From DATKSS01 sp049582065 (GTDB taxonomy: Bacteria > Chloroflexota > Dormibacteria > Dormibacterales > Dormibacteraceae), in NCBI GenBank assembly GCA_049582065.1, contig JBAUTF010000167.1, positions 1 to 23,152 of the forward strand: a stretch of DNA of 23,152 nt, read 5' to 3'. Both the position numbers and the translations under genes were made by a program. Below, piece after piece: positions 13,436-23,152 of the stretch; the first letter of the stretch is position 1; each line of letters opens with the position of its first letter. The notes under the pieces were generated by a model. That model saw nothing but the letters and a program-made list of their open reading frames with translations. It did no database searches and was not told where the DNA came from.

Positions 13436-14089
13436 TTAACGCGCCGGCGGCCTGACCTCCAGGACCCGGTACCCCTTCTTGGACTTCAGCCGCGCCACCT
13501 GGAATCCCTGCGCCGCCAGCCAGGTGGCGAGCGAGTCCGACCCGAGGTTTCGCTGCACGACCAGGTAGGCCACGCCGCCAGCGTTCAGCCGGGCGAGCCA
13601 TCGCAGCAGCAGCTCGTGCAGAGGAGCCTTGCCCACGCGCACCGGAGGGTTGGAATAGATGGCGTCGAAACGGACGTCCGCAGGCACCTCATCGGGTACG
13701 CAAGCGCTCACATTGAAGGCCTTCGCCGCCACGGCGTTCTCGCGCGCCAGCTCGACCCCGCGCTCGTTGATGTCGACCGCCCACACCCGCGCGCCCGGCG
13801 ATCGGAGGGCCAGGACGACGGCGATCGGCCCGTAGCCGCACCCGAGGTCGAGGATCTCGCCGGTCGGAGGGGCGGCCGGCGCCTCGCGCAGGAGGACCAT
13901 GGTGCCGAGGTCCAAACCCCTGGACCCGAACACGCCACGGTCCGCCTGGAGCTCGAGATCGAGATCGCCCAGGCGCAGCCTGACCGTCCGCGGCCGGGAC
14001 GTCACAGCGGGCTGGGCATCGAAATAATGGCCCTGCTTTGACTGCGTGCCCGAGGCCGGTGGAGGCGGCCGCCTTTTGGGTATACTCAT
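13436..14089 (-). CDS. Class I methyltransferase, YbxB/RsmC-like (probable rRNA guanine-N2 methylase)
   Basis: This is a 217-aa SAM-dependent methyltransferase of the 'methyltransferase small' family. The N-terminal block HYFDAQPAV ... [19 protein letters not shown] matches the layout of Bacillus YbxB-type proteins. The SAM-binding motif I is DLGCGYGP (81-88), the acidic motif II is AVDIN (104-108), and the substrate-site motif IV is SNPPVRVGK (146-154), close to the NPPIRAGK consensus of RsmC/YbxB enzymes that methylate guanine N2 in 16S rRNA. The residue modified here (G1207 equivalent) is inferred. ybxB sits next to rpoB in Bacillus, so a location beside the rpoBC/str region fits. It runs opposite to all its neighbours. 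Its start codon is only a few bases from the rpsL promoter -10 box, so the two divergent genes share a very compact control region. Confidence 0.85.
   Translation of the reverse strand: MSIPKRRPPPPASGTQSKQGHYFDAQPAVTSRPRTVRLRLGDLDLELQADRGVFGSRGLDLGTMVLLREAPAAPPTGEILDLGCGYGPIAVVLALRSPGARVWAVDINERGVELARENAVAAKAFNVSACVPDEVPADVRFDAIYSNPPVRVGKAPLHELLLRWLARLNAGGVAYLVVQRNLGSDSLATWLAAQGFQVARLKSKKGYRVLEVRPPAR
14077..14086 (+). promoter_or_regulatory. Probable -10 element of the str-S10 operon promoter
   Basis: TATACT at 14081-14086 matches five of six bases of TATAAT and is preceded by TGGG, close to an extended -10. It stands out in this very GC-rich DNA and lies about 64 nt before the rpsL start, where a str operon promoter is expected. 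No -35 match exists at 16-18 nt. A TTGACT at 14038-14043 is too far upstream (37 nt spacer) to pair with it. The element overlaps the first codons of the divergent methyltransferase gene. Confidence 0.55.
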
Positions 14090-14149
14090 CGTTTGTCGCC
14101 CAATCGGCTAATGCCGCGTGGGAATTCAACCCCTAATCCGGAGAAACGT

Positions 14150-14536
14150 TTGCCAACCATTCAGCAGCTGGTCCGCACTGGCCGCAAGGCTGCCAGAGCG
14201 AAGTCTAAGGCCCCCGCCCTGAAGGGCTCGCCGCAGAGGCGGGGCGTCTGCGTGCGCGTCTACACCCAGACCCCCAAGAAGCCGAACTCGGCGCTCCGCA
14301 AGGTGGCCAGAGTGCGACTGACCACGGGTATCGAGGTCACCGCCTACATCCCTGGGATCGGCCACAACCTGCAGGAGCACTCGGTGGTGCTCATCCGCGG
14401 CGGCCGCGTCAAGGACCTCCCGGGCGTCCGCTACCACATCATCCGCGGCACCCTCGACACGGCCGGCACCAAGAACCGCAAGAAGGCCCGTTCGAAATAC
14501 GGCGCCAAGCGCGAGAAGAGCAAGGCGGCCGCCTGA
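14150..14536 (+). CDS. rpsL: 30S ribosomal protein S12
   Basis: S12 lies at the decoding centre of the small subunit and helps to control accuracy. The protein is 128 aa from the TTG at 14150, which is preceded by GGAG (14140-14143) at a spacing of six. The frame is open back to 14093, but family members begin [11 protein letters not shown], which fixes this start. Conserved motifs include [20 protein letters not shown], with wild-type K43 in TPKKPNS, and [20 protein letters not shown] followed by PGVRYH. The common streptomycin-resistance positions therefore look wild type. It is the first gene of the str operon, and its stop overlaps the rpsG start as TGATG. Confidence 0.97.
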   Translation: MPTIQQLVRTGRKAARAKSKAPALKGSPQRRGVCVRVYTQTPKKPNSALRKVARVRLTTGIEVTAYIPGIGHNLQEHSVVLIRGGRVKDLPGVRYHIIRGTLDTAGTKNRKKARSKYGAKREKSKAAA

Positions 14537-15006
14537 TGCCCCGCCGCAGCCGTCCTGTCAAGCGTGTCATCGCGCCCGACCCCGTCTACCAGTCGGAGGC
14601 GATCGCCAAGTTCGTGAACGTCGTCATGAGCAAGGGCAAGCGGTCCACGGCCGAGAAGGTCGTCTACGACGCGCTCGCCCGCGCCGGCAAGCAGGCCAAG
14701 AAAGAGCCGCTCGAGGTCTTCGACCTCGCGCTGCGCAACGCCACCCCTCTCCTCGAGGTCAAGCCTCGGCGCGTCGGCGGCGCCACGTACCAGGTCCCCG
14801 TTGAGATCCGGCCCGAGCGCCGCCTGGCCTTGGCCCGCCGCTGGATCGTGCGTTTCGCGCGGCAGCGTGGCGGGAAAAGCATGTCTGAGAAGCTCGCGTT
14901 CGAGCTCCTTGACGCCTCGCAGAACACAGGCGGAGCCGTCAAGCGCAAAGAGGAAACCCACCGGATGGCGGAAAGCAACAAGGCTTTCTCCCACTTCCGG
15001 TACTGA
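14536..15006 (+). CDS. rpsG: 30S ribosomal protein S7
   Basis: S7 is the primary 16S rRNA-binding protein that nucleates head assembly of the small subunit and contacts tRNA near the E site. The length of 156 aa is standard. Diagnostic motifs are [10 protein letters not shown] at the start, [23 protein letters not shown], the [19 protein letters not shown] block in the beta-hairpin region, [20 protein letters not shown] and the C-terminal [15 protein letters not shown]. The ATG shares one base with the rpsL stop. In E. coli S7 represses translation of this operon, but no obvious leader exists here because the upstream gene overlaps. fusA starts 7 nt downstream. Confidence 0.98.
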   Translation: MPRRSRPVKRVIAPDPVYQSEAIAKFVNVVMSKGKRSTAEKVVYDALARAGKQAKKEPLEVFDLALRNATPLLEVKPRRVGGATYQVPVEIRPERRLALARRWIVRFARQRGGKSMSEKLAFELLDASQNTGGAVKRKEETHRMAESNKAFSHFRY

Positions 15007-15013
15007 TAGAGAG

Positions 15014-17122
<2,109 letters not shown>

Positions 17123-17135
17123 TTAGGAGGAGACA

Positions 17136-18323
<1,188 letters not shown>

Positions 18324-18359
18324 CAGGCATATAGGTAAGGAAGGGGAAAGGGCTAGTAA

Positions 18360-18665
18360 GTGGCGCAGAAAATTCGGATCCGGCTCAAGGCCTACGACCA
18401 CAGGGTCCTGGATCAGGCGGCGGACAAGATCGTGGACACCGCCCGCCGTACGAACGCGCGCACAGCCGGCCCAATCCCTCTCCCGACCGAGATCTCGAAG
18501 CTGACCGTGATCCGCTCTCCGTTCATCGACAAAGACTCGCGTGAGCAGTTCGAGATGCGCACCCATAAGCGCATCGTCGACATCCTCGACCCCAACCCGA
18601 GGGTCGTGGACGCGCTCATGCGCCTATCCCTTCCTGCCGGTGTGAGCATCGAGATAAAGAGTTGA
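18360..18665 (+). CDS. rpsJ: 30S ribosomal protein S10
   Basis: S10 is part of the 30S head and, as NusE, of transcription antitermination complexes. The length of 101 aa is normal. It starts at a GTG ([20 protein letters not shown]) preceded by the purine-rich AAGGAAGGGGAAAGGG. Conserved motifs are GPIPLPTE, the [10 protein letters not shown] block and [10 protein letters not shown] at the end. It is the first gene of the classical S10 operon but follows tuf by only 36 nt. No separate promoter or L4-type leader fits between them, so str and S10 genes probably form one transcript. Confidence 0.98.
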   Translation: MAQKIRIRLKAYDHRVLDQAADKIVDTARRTNARTAGPIPLPTEISKLTVIRSPFIDKDSREQFEMRTHKRIVDILDPNPRVVDALMRLSLPAGVSIEIKS

Positions 18666-18738
18666 CGCCAGTGACGCCCCGCACTGCATTCACATGCCCA
18701 ATCACCATCGATACCGCATCGGGGAAGGATTGGTCTCT

Positions 18739-19401
18739 GTGAAAGGACTGCTCGCCAAAAAGCTGGGCATGACCCAGCTCTTCAACGCCGACGGCACGAC
18801 CTCAGCGGTCACCGTACTCGAAGCCGGCCCATGCCGGGTCCTCGGCCTGCGCACCAAGGAGAAGGACGGCTACTCGGCGGCGCGCATCGCGTTCGGTTCC
18901 GTTCCCGAGCGCAAGTTGAGCCAGGGCGAGCTCGGCGTCTTCAAGAAGGCAGGCCTCGAACCGCACCGCCACGTGGTGGAGATCCGGGGCTACGACGGCC
19001 TGGAGGCCGGCCAGGAGCTCAAGGCCGAGATCTTCGCCGCGGGCGAGCTGGTCGACGTCACGGCGACCTCTAAAGGCAAGGGCTTTCAGGGCCTGATCAA
19101 GCGACACAAGTTCAGCCGCGGCCCCGAGTCGCACGGTTCGATGAACGTCCGCCAGCCAGGCGCCATCGGCGCCACCGACGCCGCGCGGGTCTTCAAGGGC
19201 GTGCGCATGTCGGGCCAGATGGGCAACGTCCGCACCACCTCGCGGGCCTACAAGGTCGTCCGAGTGGACCCCGAGCGCAACCTCATCCTCGTGCGGGGCG
19301 GCGTGCCCGGCGCCAAGGGGGCGCTCGTCCTGGTCCGCCAGTCGACCAAGCGCGTCAAGGTCAAGGGCCCGGCCGGCAAGCCGAATCCGAGGAAGGTCTG
19401 A
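18739..19401 (+). CDS. rplC: 50S ribosomal protein L3
   Basis: L3 binds near the peptidyl-transferase centre and is an early assembly protein. The protein is 220 aa from the GTG at 18739 (KGLLAKKLGMTQLF), with GGGGAAGG upstream. An in-frame ATG at 18694 would add 15 residues not usual for the family. Typical blocks are VTATSKGKGFQGLIKRHKF, SRGPESHGSMNVRQPGAIG and RMSGQMGN, the last holding the Gln that PrmB methylates in E. coli. The tail KGPAGKPNPRKV is basic. Its stop is the first part of a TGATG, the form used at the rpsL-rpsG junction. Here it is followed by a repeat insertion instead of directly by rplD. Confidence 0.96.
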   Translation: MKGLLAKKLGMTQLFNADGTTSAVTVLEAGPCRVLGLRTKEKDGYSAARIAFGSVPERKLSQGELGVFKKAGLEPHRHVVEIRGYDGLEAGQELKAEIFAAGELVDVTATSKGKGFQGLIKRHKFSRGPESHGSMNVRQPGAIGATDAARVFKGVRMSGQMGNVRTTSRAYKVVRVDPERNLILVRGGVPGAKGALVLVRQSTKRVKVKGPAGKPNPRKV

Positions 19402-19483
19402 TGACCCCAAAAGATCTGCGCTTATTCCCACCCCACGAAATCTTCGATTTCGCAGGGACCCCGGGCCGGGGCGCCGTCTGATG
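19396..19483. repeat. Inserted palindromic repeat between rplC and rplD
   Basis: The core 19431-19462, read on the - strand, is nearly the same as 672-704 in the rpoB-rpoC array. Both carry GGGGT, then GCGAAATC, a 3-nt loop and GATTTCGTGGGG; by eye I count two substitutions and one single-base gap over about 32 nt. The element is therefore a fourth, inverted copy of the same family. The 8-mer GTCTGATG occurs at 19396-19403 (rplC end) and again at 19476-19483 (rplD start), exactly 80 bp apart, bracketing the insert. The same word also precedes rplB (20620-20627), so the bracketing could be fortuitous. Confidence 0.75.
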
Positions 19484-20257
19484 CCGACGAGCAAGCCGAA
19501 GGCGACGACCCGGACCGCAGCCAAGGTGACGACCAGGAAGGCCGCCACCCGTAAGCCGGCTCCCCGCAAGGCCGCCGCCAGGCGCAAGCCGGAGGCGACC
19601 GAGACGAACCCGCTGCAGGTTCCGTTCTTCGACGCGCTCGGAGAGCGCAACGGCGAGGTCGACCTGCCCGAGGCGATCTTCGCCGAGACGCCGAACATGC
19701 CCGTGATGCACCAGGCCTACCTCCGCCAGATGGCCAACGCCCGCCAGGGCACCGCCTCGACCAAAACGCGCGGCGCGGTATCGGGCGGGGGTGCCAAGCC
19801 CTACCGCCAGAAGGGCACGGGCCGCGCTCGCCACGGATCGATCCGCGAGCCGTCCATGAAGGGCGGCGGCACCGTGTTCGGCCCGCACCCGCGCAGCTAT
19901 GCGCAGCGCATGCCGAGGCAGATGCGCCGTCTCGCCCTGCGGTCCGCGCTCAGCCAGAAGGCCATCGACGGCCAGGTCCGAGTCATCGAGAGCTTCGTCT
20001 TCGACGAGCCCAAGACCAAGCAGGCCCGAGAGCTCATGTCGGCGATCGGTTTCGACAGCTCGGCGCTGGTCGTGCTGCCGGCCCCCAACTACGTCGTGAG
20101 CCGGTCTTTCGAAAACCTGCCGGACACCAAGATCGTCCTCGCTCGCAACCTGAGCATCCGCGACCTCTTCACACACACGTACCTGCTCCTCTCCAAGGAG
20201 TCGATCGAGCTCCTCGAGGAGAACTTCAGCCGGCGTCAGAAAGAGGACGCCCGATGA
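19481..20257 (+). CDS. rplD: 50S ribosomal protein L4 with basic N-terminal tail
   Basis: L4 is an early-assembling 23S rRNA-binding protein whose loop lines the exit tunnel. The protein is 258 aa, about 50 more than usual. The family core starts near residue 46 ([22 protein letters not shown]) and includes the tunnel-loop motif [16 protein letters not shown] and [13 protein letters not shown] near the end. Residues 1-45 are a low-complexity Lys/Arg/Ala/Thr/Pro tail resembling histone H1-like or disordered rRNA-binding extensions. No clear ribosome-binding site precedes the ATG at 19481, because the inserted repeat occupies that position. Its stop overlaps rplW as ATGA. Confidence 0.94.
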   Translation: MPTSKPKATTRTAAKVTTRKAATRKPAPRKAAARRKPEATETNPLQVPFFDALGERNGEVDLPEAIFAETPNMPVMHQAYLRQMANARQGTASTKTRGAVSGGGAKPYRQKGTGRARHGSIREPSMKGGGTVFGPHPRSYAQRMPRQMRRLALRSALSQKAIDGQVRVIESFVFDEPKTKQARELMSAIGFDSSALVVLPAPNYVVSRSFENLPDTKIVLARNLSIRDLFTHTYLLLSKESIELLEENFSRRQKEDAR

Positions 20258-20568
20258 CCACGCGCGCCGCTTCCGAGATCGTGATCGGCCCGGTCATCAC
20301 GGAGCGCACTTACATGCTGTATACGCAGGGGCGGTACACGTTCCGCGTGTCGCCGCGCGCCTCCAAGACCGAAATCAAGAAAGCGCTCGAGGAGCAGTAC
20401 GAGGCGCAGGGCATCAAGGTCCGCGACGTGAACACCGTCAGCATGCGCGGCAAGAAGCGGCGCAGCGCGCGCCGGCTGGGCTCGATCGGTCACACCGCCG
20501 ACTGGAAGAAGGCCATCGTGACTCTTGGCGAAGGCCAGAAGATCGAAGGATTGTTCGGAAGTGTTTAG
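20254..20568 (+). CDS. rplW: 50S ribosomal protein L23
   Basis: L23 sits at the exit of the peptide tunnel and is the docking site for signal recognition particle and trigger factor. The length of 104 aa is normal. Motifs are IGPVITERTYML at the start, YTFRVSPRASKTEIKKALE and VRDVNTVSMRGKKRR. A C-terminal DWKKAIVTLGEGQKI strand completes the fold. The ATG overlaps the rplD stop, implying translational coupling. A 56-nt gap follows before rplB. Confidence 0.97.
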   Translation: MTTRAASEIVIGPVITERTYMLYTQGRYTFRVSPRASKTEIKKALEEQYEAQGIKVRDVNTVSMRGKKRRSARRLGSIGHTADWKKAIVTLGEGQKIEGLFGSV

Positions 20569-20624
20569 CACCAAGGTTCTGACGGGATTGCGTGCAAGAT
20601 CGAAGGCCTATTGGGGTCAGTCTG

Positions 20625-21467
20625 ATGCCGATTAGAAAGTTCAAGCCGACCAGCCCGGGCCGACGCTTCATGTCCGTCTCGGGATTCGACGAGATCACGA
20701 CCGACGAGCCCGAGAAGACGCTTCTCGAGTCGATCCCGACGCACGCCGGCCGCAACAACCAGGGCCGCATCACCACGCGGCACCAGGGCGGCGGCTACAG
20801 GAAGCTGTACCGCAAGATCGACTTCAAGCGCGACAAGCACGGCGTGCCGGGCAAGGTCGCGACCATCGAGTACGACCCGAACCGCAGCGCTCGCATCGCG
20901 CTGATCCACTACAAGGACGGCGAGAAGCGCTACATCCTCGCGCCGCTCGGCCTCAAGGTCGGCGACCCCATCGAGAGCGGGGAAGAGGCGCCGGTGCGGA
21001 TCGGCAACGCGATTCCTCTCGCCAACATCCCGGTCGGCTCGACCGTGCATAACATCGAGCTGACGCTGGGCCGCGGAGGCCAGCTCGTGCGTTCCGCGGG
21101 CGCGTCCGCCCAGCTGCTGGCCAAGGAAGGCGACTACGCCGTGGTGCGCATGCCGTCGGGCGAGCTGCGCCGGATTCATGTTCGCTGTCAGGCCACGATC
21201 GGCCAGGTCGGTAATATCGAGCATGAGAACGAGTCGGGCGGCAAGGCCGGCCGCAGCCGCTGGCTCGGGGTCAGACCCACTGTCCGCGGCTCGACCATGA
21301 ACCCCCGCGACCATCCGCATGGCGGTGGCGAGGGTAAGACCGGGCCCGGCGGCAACCCGAAGACCCCGTGGGGCAAGCCCGCGCTGGGCTACCGCACGCG
21401 CAAGCCGAAGAAGGCTTCCGACAAGCTGATCATCCGCCGCCGCGAGAAGAAGGGACGAAAGAAATAG
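20625..21467 (+). CDS. rplB: 50S ribosomal protein L2
   Basis: L2 is one of the most conserved large-subunit proteins and is needed for subunit joining and peptidyl-transferase activity. The protein is 280 aa from the ATG at 20625 ([20 protein letters not shown]). An in-frame GTG at 20592 would add 11 atypical residues and is rejected. Conserved motifs are [32 protein letters not shown], the GQVGN block and the functional [15 protein letters not shown] region with its key His. In that last motif an Arg stands before DHPHGGG where many bacteria have Val. The basic tail ends RREKKGRKK. It is followed by an unusual 201-nt non-coding gap before rpsS. Confidence 0.97.
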   Translation: MPIRKFKPTSPGRRFMSVSGFDEITTDEPEKTLLESIPTHAGRNNQGRITTRHQGGGYRKLYRKIDFKRDKHGVPGKVATIEYDPNRSARIALIHYKDGEKRYILAPLGLKVGDPIESGEEAPVRIGNAIPLANIPVGSTVHNIELTLGRGGQLVRSAGASAQLLAKEGDYAVVRMPSGELRRIHVRCQATIGQVGNIEHENESGGKAGRSRWLGVRPTVRGSTMNPRDHPHGGGEGKTGPGGNPKTPWGKPALGYRTRKPKKASDKLIIRRREKKGRKK

Positions 21468-21473
21468 CGTGGG

Positions 21474-21645
21474 AATGGTGCCTGTATTGCAGTTTCAGTT
21501 CGATTTGGGAAAGTGCTCGATCGTGGGGTCTCCCACGGCTGAGGTAGCGTGGATGAACCACGCCACCTGGCACCATTGCCACTTCGGTCTGAAACCAGCC
21601 TCCCGCGGCTCCGCGGCGGGGACCCCAGCGGACGATTTCAGACCG
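21474..21645 (+). ncRNA. Candidate structured leader RNA upstream of rpsS
   Basis: No coding signal is visible in the rplB-rpsS gap, which folds into a coherent structure. P1 pairs AATGGTGCC (21474-21482) with GGCACCATT (21569-21577). Inside it are three hairpins: P2 (GCAGTTTC 21489-21496 with GAAAGTGC 21509-21516, one mismatch), P3 (CGTGGG 21522-21527 with CCCACG 21532-21537, loop GTCT) and P4 (21542-21552 with 21558-21568, ten of eleven paired, loop ATGAA). Together they make a four-way junction with P4 abutting P1. Downstream, P5 pairs CGGTCTGAAA (21585-21594) with TTTCAGACCG (21636-21645) around a smaller inner hairpin and ends 5 nt before the AAGGAAGAGG ribosome-binding site. This could be an autoregulatory r-protein leader. 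I know of no described family at this position. Confidence 0.6.
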
Positions 21646-21668
21646 GTAAAAGGAAGAGGCATTAACTA

Positions 21669-21953
21669 GTGTCACGCTCGTTGAAGAAGGGGCCGTTCAT
21701 CAGCCCCGCGCTCAAAGAAAAGATCGACAAGATGAACCAGACGCGCGACAAGAAGGTGATTCGCACCTGGGCGCGCGCCTCGGTCATCTATCCCGACATG
21801 GTCGGCCACACCATCGCGGTGCACGACGGTCGCAAGCACGTGCCCGTTTTCATCAGCGAGAACATGGTCGGCCACCGGCTGGGCGAGTTCGCGCCCACGC
21901 GCCACTTCCGCGGCCACGGCACCCACACCGAAAAGTCGACGGCACTCAAGTAG
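21669..21953 (+). CDS. rpsS: 30S ribosomal protein S19
   Basis: S19 forms a complex with S13 in the 30S head near the A-site tRNA. The length of 94 aa is normal. It starts at a GTG ([18 protein letters not shown]) preceded by AAGGAAGAGG at 21650-21659. Conserved motifs are [40 protein letters not shown] and [14 protein letters not shown]. The gene would be exposed to control by the structured RNA directly upstream. Its stop is followed at once by a second TAG and the rplV start. Confidence 0.98.
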   Translation: MSRSLKKGPFISPALKEKIDKMNQTRDKKVIRTWARASVIYPDMVGHTIAVHDGRKHVPVFISENMVGHRLGEFAPTRHFRGHGTHTEKSTALK

Positions 21954-21956
21954 TAG

Positions 21957-22346
21957 ATGGCGACGATGGAAGTTTCAGCAGTGCAGAGGTTTGTCCGCCG
22001 TACGCCGCGCAAAGCGCGGCTGGTGGCGGACATGGTGAAGGGGATGACGGTCGCCGACGCTTTGGCGCAACTCGAGTTCTCGCCCAAGCATGCCGCTCGC
22101 GACGTGGCCAAGGCGATCAAGTCCGCGGCGGCCAACGCCGAGCACAACTTCAACCTGAACCGCGACGACCTGGTGTTGAAGCAGATCCTCATCGACGAGG
22201 GCCCCACGTTCCGCCGCCGGCGGCCCGTGAGCCGGAGCATGGCGCACGAATTCTTCCACCGCACCTGCCACATCACCGCGGTCGTCGAAGACCAACCGCA
22301 AGGCGCCGGCGCGCGCGCAGGGCGCACTACAGAGAGGACGAAGTAG
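21957..22346 (+). CDS. rplV: 50S ribosomal protein L22
   Basis: L22 lines the peptide exit tunnel together with L4. The protein is 129 aa. The family core runs from VQRFVRRTPRKARLVADMVKG through ALAQLEFSPKHAARDVAKAI and AAANAEHNFNL to the beta-hairpin DEGPTFRRRRPVSRS. A short tail rich in Gly, Ala and Arg follows the usual end (HITAVVED). The ATG at 21957 comes 3 nt after the rpsS stop, and an in-frame ATG three codons later is a possible alternative start. The rpsC TTG follows the stop with no gap. Confidence 0.96.
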   Translation: MATMEVSAVQRFVRRTPRKARLVADMVKGMTVADALAQLEFSPKHAARDVAKAIKSAAANAEHNFNLNRDDLVLKQILIDEGPTFRRRRPVSRSMAHEFFHRTCHITAVVEDQPQGAGARAGRTTERTK

Positions 22347-23152
22347 TTGGGTCATAAAGTCCATCCGAACGCATTCCGTCTTGGCGTGTTCCGCCCGTGG
22401 GAGGCGAACTGGTTCGCGAACCCCAAGGACTACACCAAGATGCTGCACGAGGACCTCGAGATGCGCCGCATCATCCTCGCGCGCCTGCGCAACGCGGGCA
22501 TCGCGAAGATCGAGACCGAGCGCTCGTCCAATGCACAACTCACGGTGACCATCCACACCGCCAAGCCGGGCATCGTCATCGGCAAGGGCGGGTCGTCGGT
22601 CGATCAGCTTCGCGAAGATCTCGAGAAGCGCTTCGGCAACCGGGTCCGGATCTCCATCCAGGAGATCAAGCAGCCGGAGCTCGACGCGCAGCTCGTCGCT
22701 GAGAACATCGCGTCTCAGATCGAGCGCCGAATCAGCTACAAGCGGGCGATGAAGCAGGCGATCCTGCGTACCATGCGCGCCGGCGCCAAGGGCGTACGGA
22801 TCTACTGCGGAGGCCGGTTGCGCGGGGCCGAGATGGCGCGCCGCGAGTGGGACCGCGAAGGCCGCGTCCCGCTGCACACGCTGCGCGCGGACATCGCTTT
22901 CGGCCGAGCCACCGCCAAGACGACGTTCGGCGCCATCGGGGTCAAGTGCTGGATCTACAAGGACCAGATCTCGCCGGCGCAGCGCCGCCTGGCGCCCATC
23001 GTGGAAGACACGGTGCCGCTCGCCGAGGTCATCGCACCGCAGGCCGAAGCCATCGAAGTCGCTGTGGAACCGCAGGCGGTGACTATGAGCGCCGGCGTCA
23101 CGGAGCCGGCCGCCGAGGCCACGCCGGCGCCGCGCCGCGCGCGCACGACGGG
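22347..23152 (+). CDS. rpsC: 30S ribosomal protein S3, cut by the window end
   Basis: S3 lines the mRNA entry tunnel and has helicase-related roles. The frame opens with a TTG immediately after the rplV TAG (GHKVHPNAFRLGVFRPWEANW), with AGAGAGGACG upstream. The KH domain motif KPGIVIGKGGSSVDQLREDL is clear, as are the C-terminal domain motifs GAKGVRIYCGGRLRGAEMAR and GAIGVKCWIYKD. At least 268 codons are present without a stop, whereas S3 is usually about 210-240 aa. The extra part after the family core is an Ala/Glu/Pro/Val-rich tail with a basic end (PAPRRARTT). The true C-terminus lies beyond the window. Confidence 0.96.
   Translation, partial: MGHKVHPNAFRLGVFRPWEANWFANPKDYTKMLHEDLEMRRIILARLRNAGIAKIETERSSNAQLTVTIHTAKPGIVIGKGGSSVDQLREDLEKRFGNRVRISIQEIKQPELDAQLVAENIASQIERRISYKRAMKQAILRTMRAGAKGVRIYCGGRLRGAEMARREWDREGRVPLHTLRADIAFGRATAKTTFGAIGVKCWIYKDQISPAQRRLAPIVEDTVPLAEVIAPQAEAIEVAVEPQAVTMSAGVTEPAAEATPAPRRARTT

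Noticed and set aside
14038..14086. TTGACT plus TATACT as one rpsL promoter
   Set aside because: The spacer is 37 nt, far beyond the 16-19 nt range. Only the -10 box is retained.
14801..15013. N-terminal extension of the EF-G frame
   Set aside because: It overlaps rpsG in another frame and shows no EF-G homology; EF-G starts at 15014.
21585..21645. Intrinsic terminator between rplB and rpsS
   Set aside because: The hairpin is strong, but an A-rich ribosome-binding site follows it and not a U-run, and termination here would silence essential genes.

Overview
This is a GC-rich bacterial chromosomal window. It holds the rpoB 3' end and rpoC, then a peptide/nickel-type ABC transporter cassette, then the contiguous str and S10 ribosomal-protein operons. 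The gene order, high GC, frequent TTG/GTG starts in core genes and a large coiled-coil insertion in the N-terminal clamp of RpoC suggest a Terrabacteria-type lineage. A Chloroflexota or Dormibacterota-like soil bacterium is my best guess, but this is inference from style and not from a database match.

Layout. Positions 1-643 are the C-terminal part of RpoB. Positions 644-882 hold three tandem, structured repeat units, the first of which contains the rpoB stop codon. rpoC (883-5145) follows, then a hairpin-rich 289-nt spacer with a strong rho-independent terminator at 5372-5407. Positions 5435-13271 carry a complete oligopeptide-type ABC importer on the + strand: two lipoprotein substrate-binding proteins, two ATPases and two permeases in the order A-A-D-F-C-B. 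A YbxB/RsmC-type rRNA methyltransferase runs convergently on the - strand (13436-14089). From 14150 the str operon (rpsL, rpsG, fusA, tuf) runs directly into the S10 operon (rpsJ, rplC, rplD, rplW, rplB, rpsS, rplV, rpsC), and rpsC is cut by the window end.

How it works together. The RNA polymerase large subunits and the translation genes are typically close neighbours. Here an 8-kb nutrient importer and a methyltransferase sit between rpoC and rpsL. The two lipoproteins would capture peptides, OppB and OppC form the pore, and OppD and OppF power it. The ribosomal genes are tightly packed, with ATGA and TGATG overlaps.

Most interesting signals. (1) A roughly 200-nt gap between rplB and rpsS can fold into a four-way-junction RNA plus a further long hairpin ending just before the rpsS ribosome-binding site. 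This is a candidate ribosomal-protein leader at an unusual place. (2) A palindromic repeat family occurs in three tandem copies between rpoB and rpoC, with compensatory changes, and once in the opposite orientation between rplC and rplD, where it is bracketed by an 8-bp direct repeat. (3) There are lineage-specific protein oddities: the RpoC coiled-coil insertion, a basic N-terminal tail on L4, a long C-terminal tail on S3, and Gln in place of the near-invariant Ala next to the catalytic His of EF-Tu.
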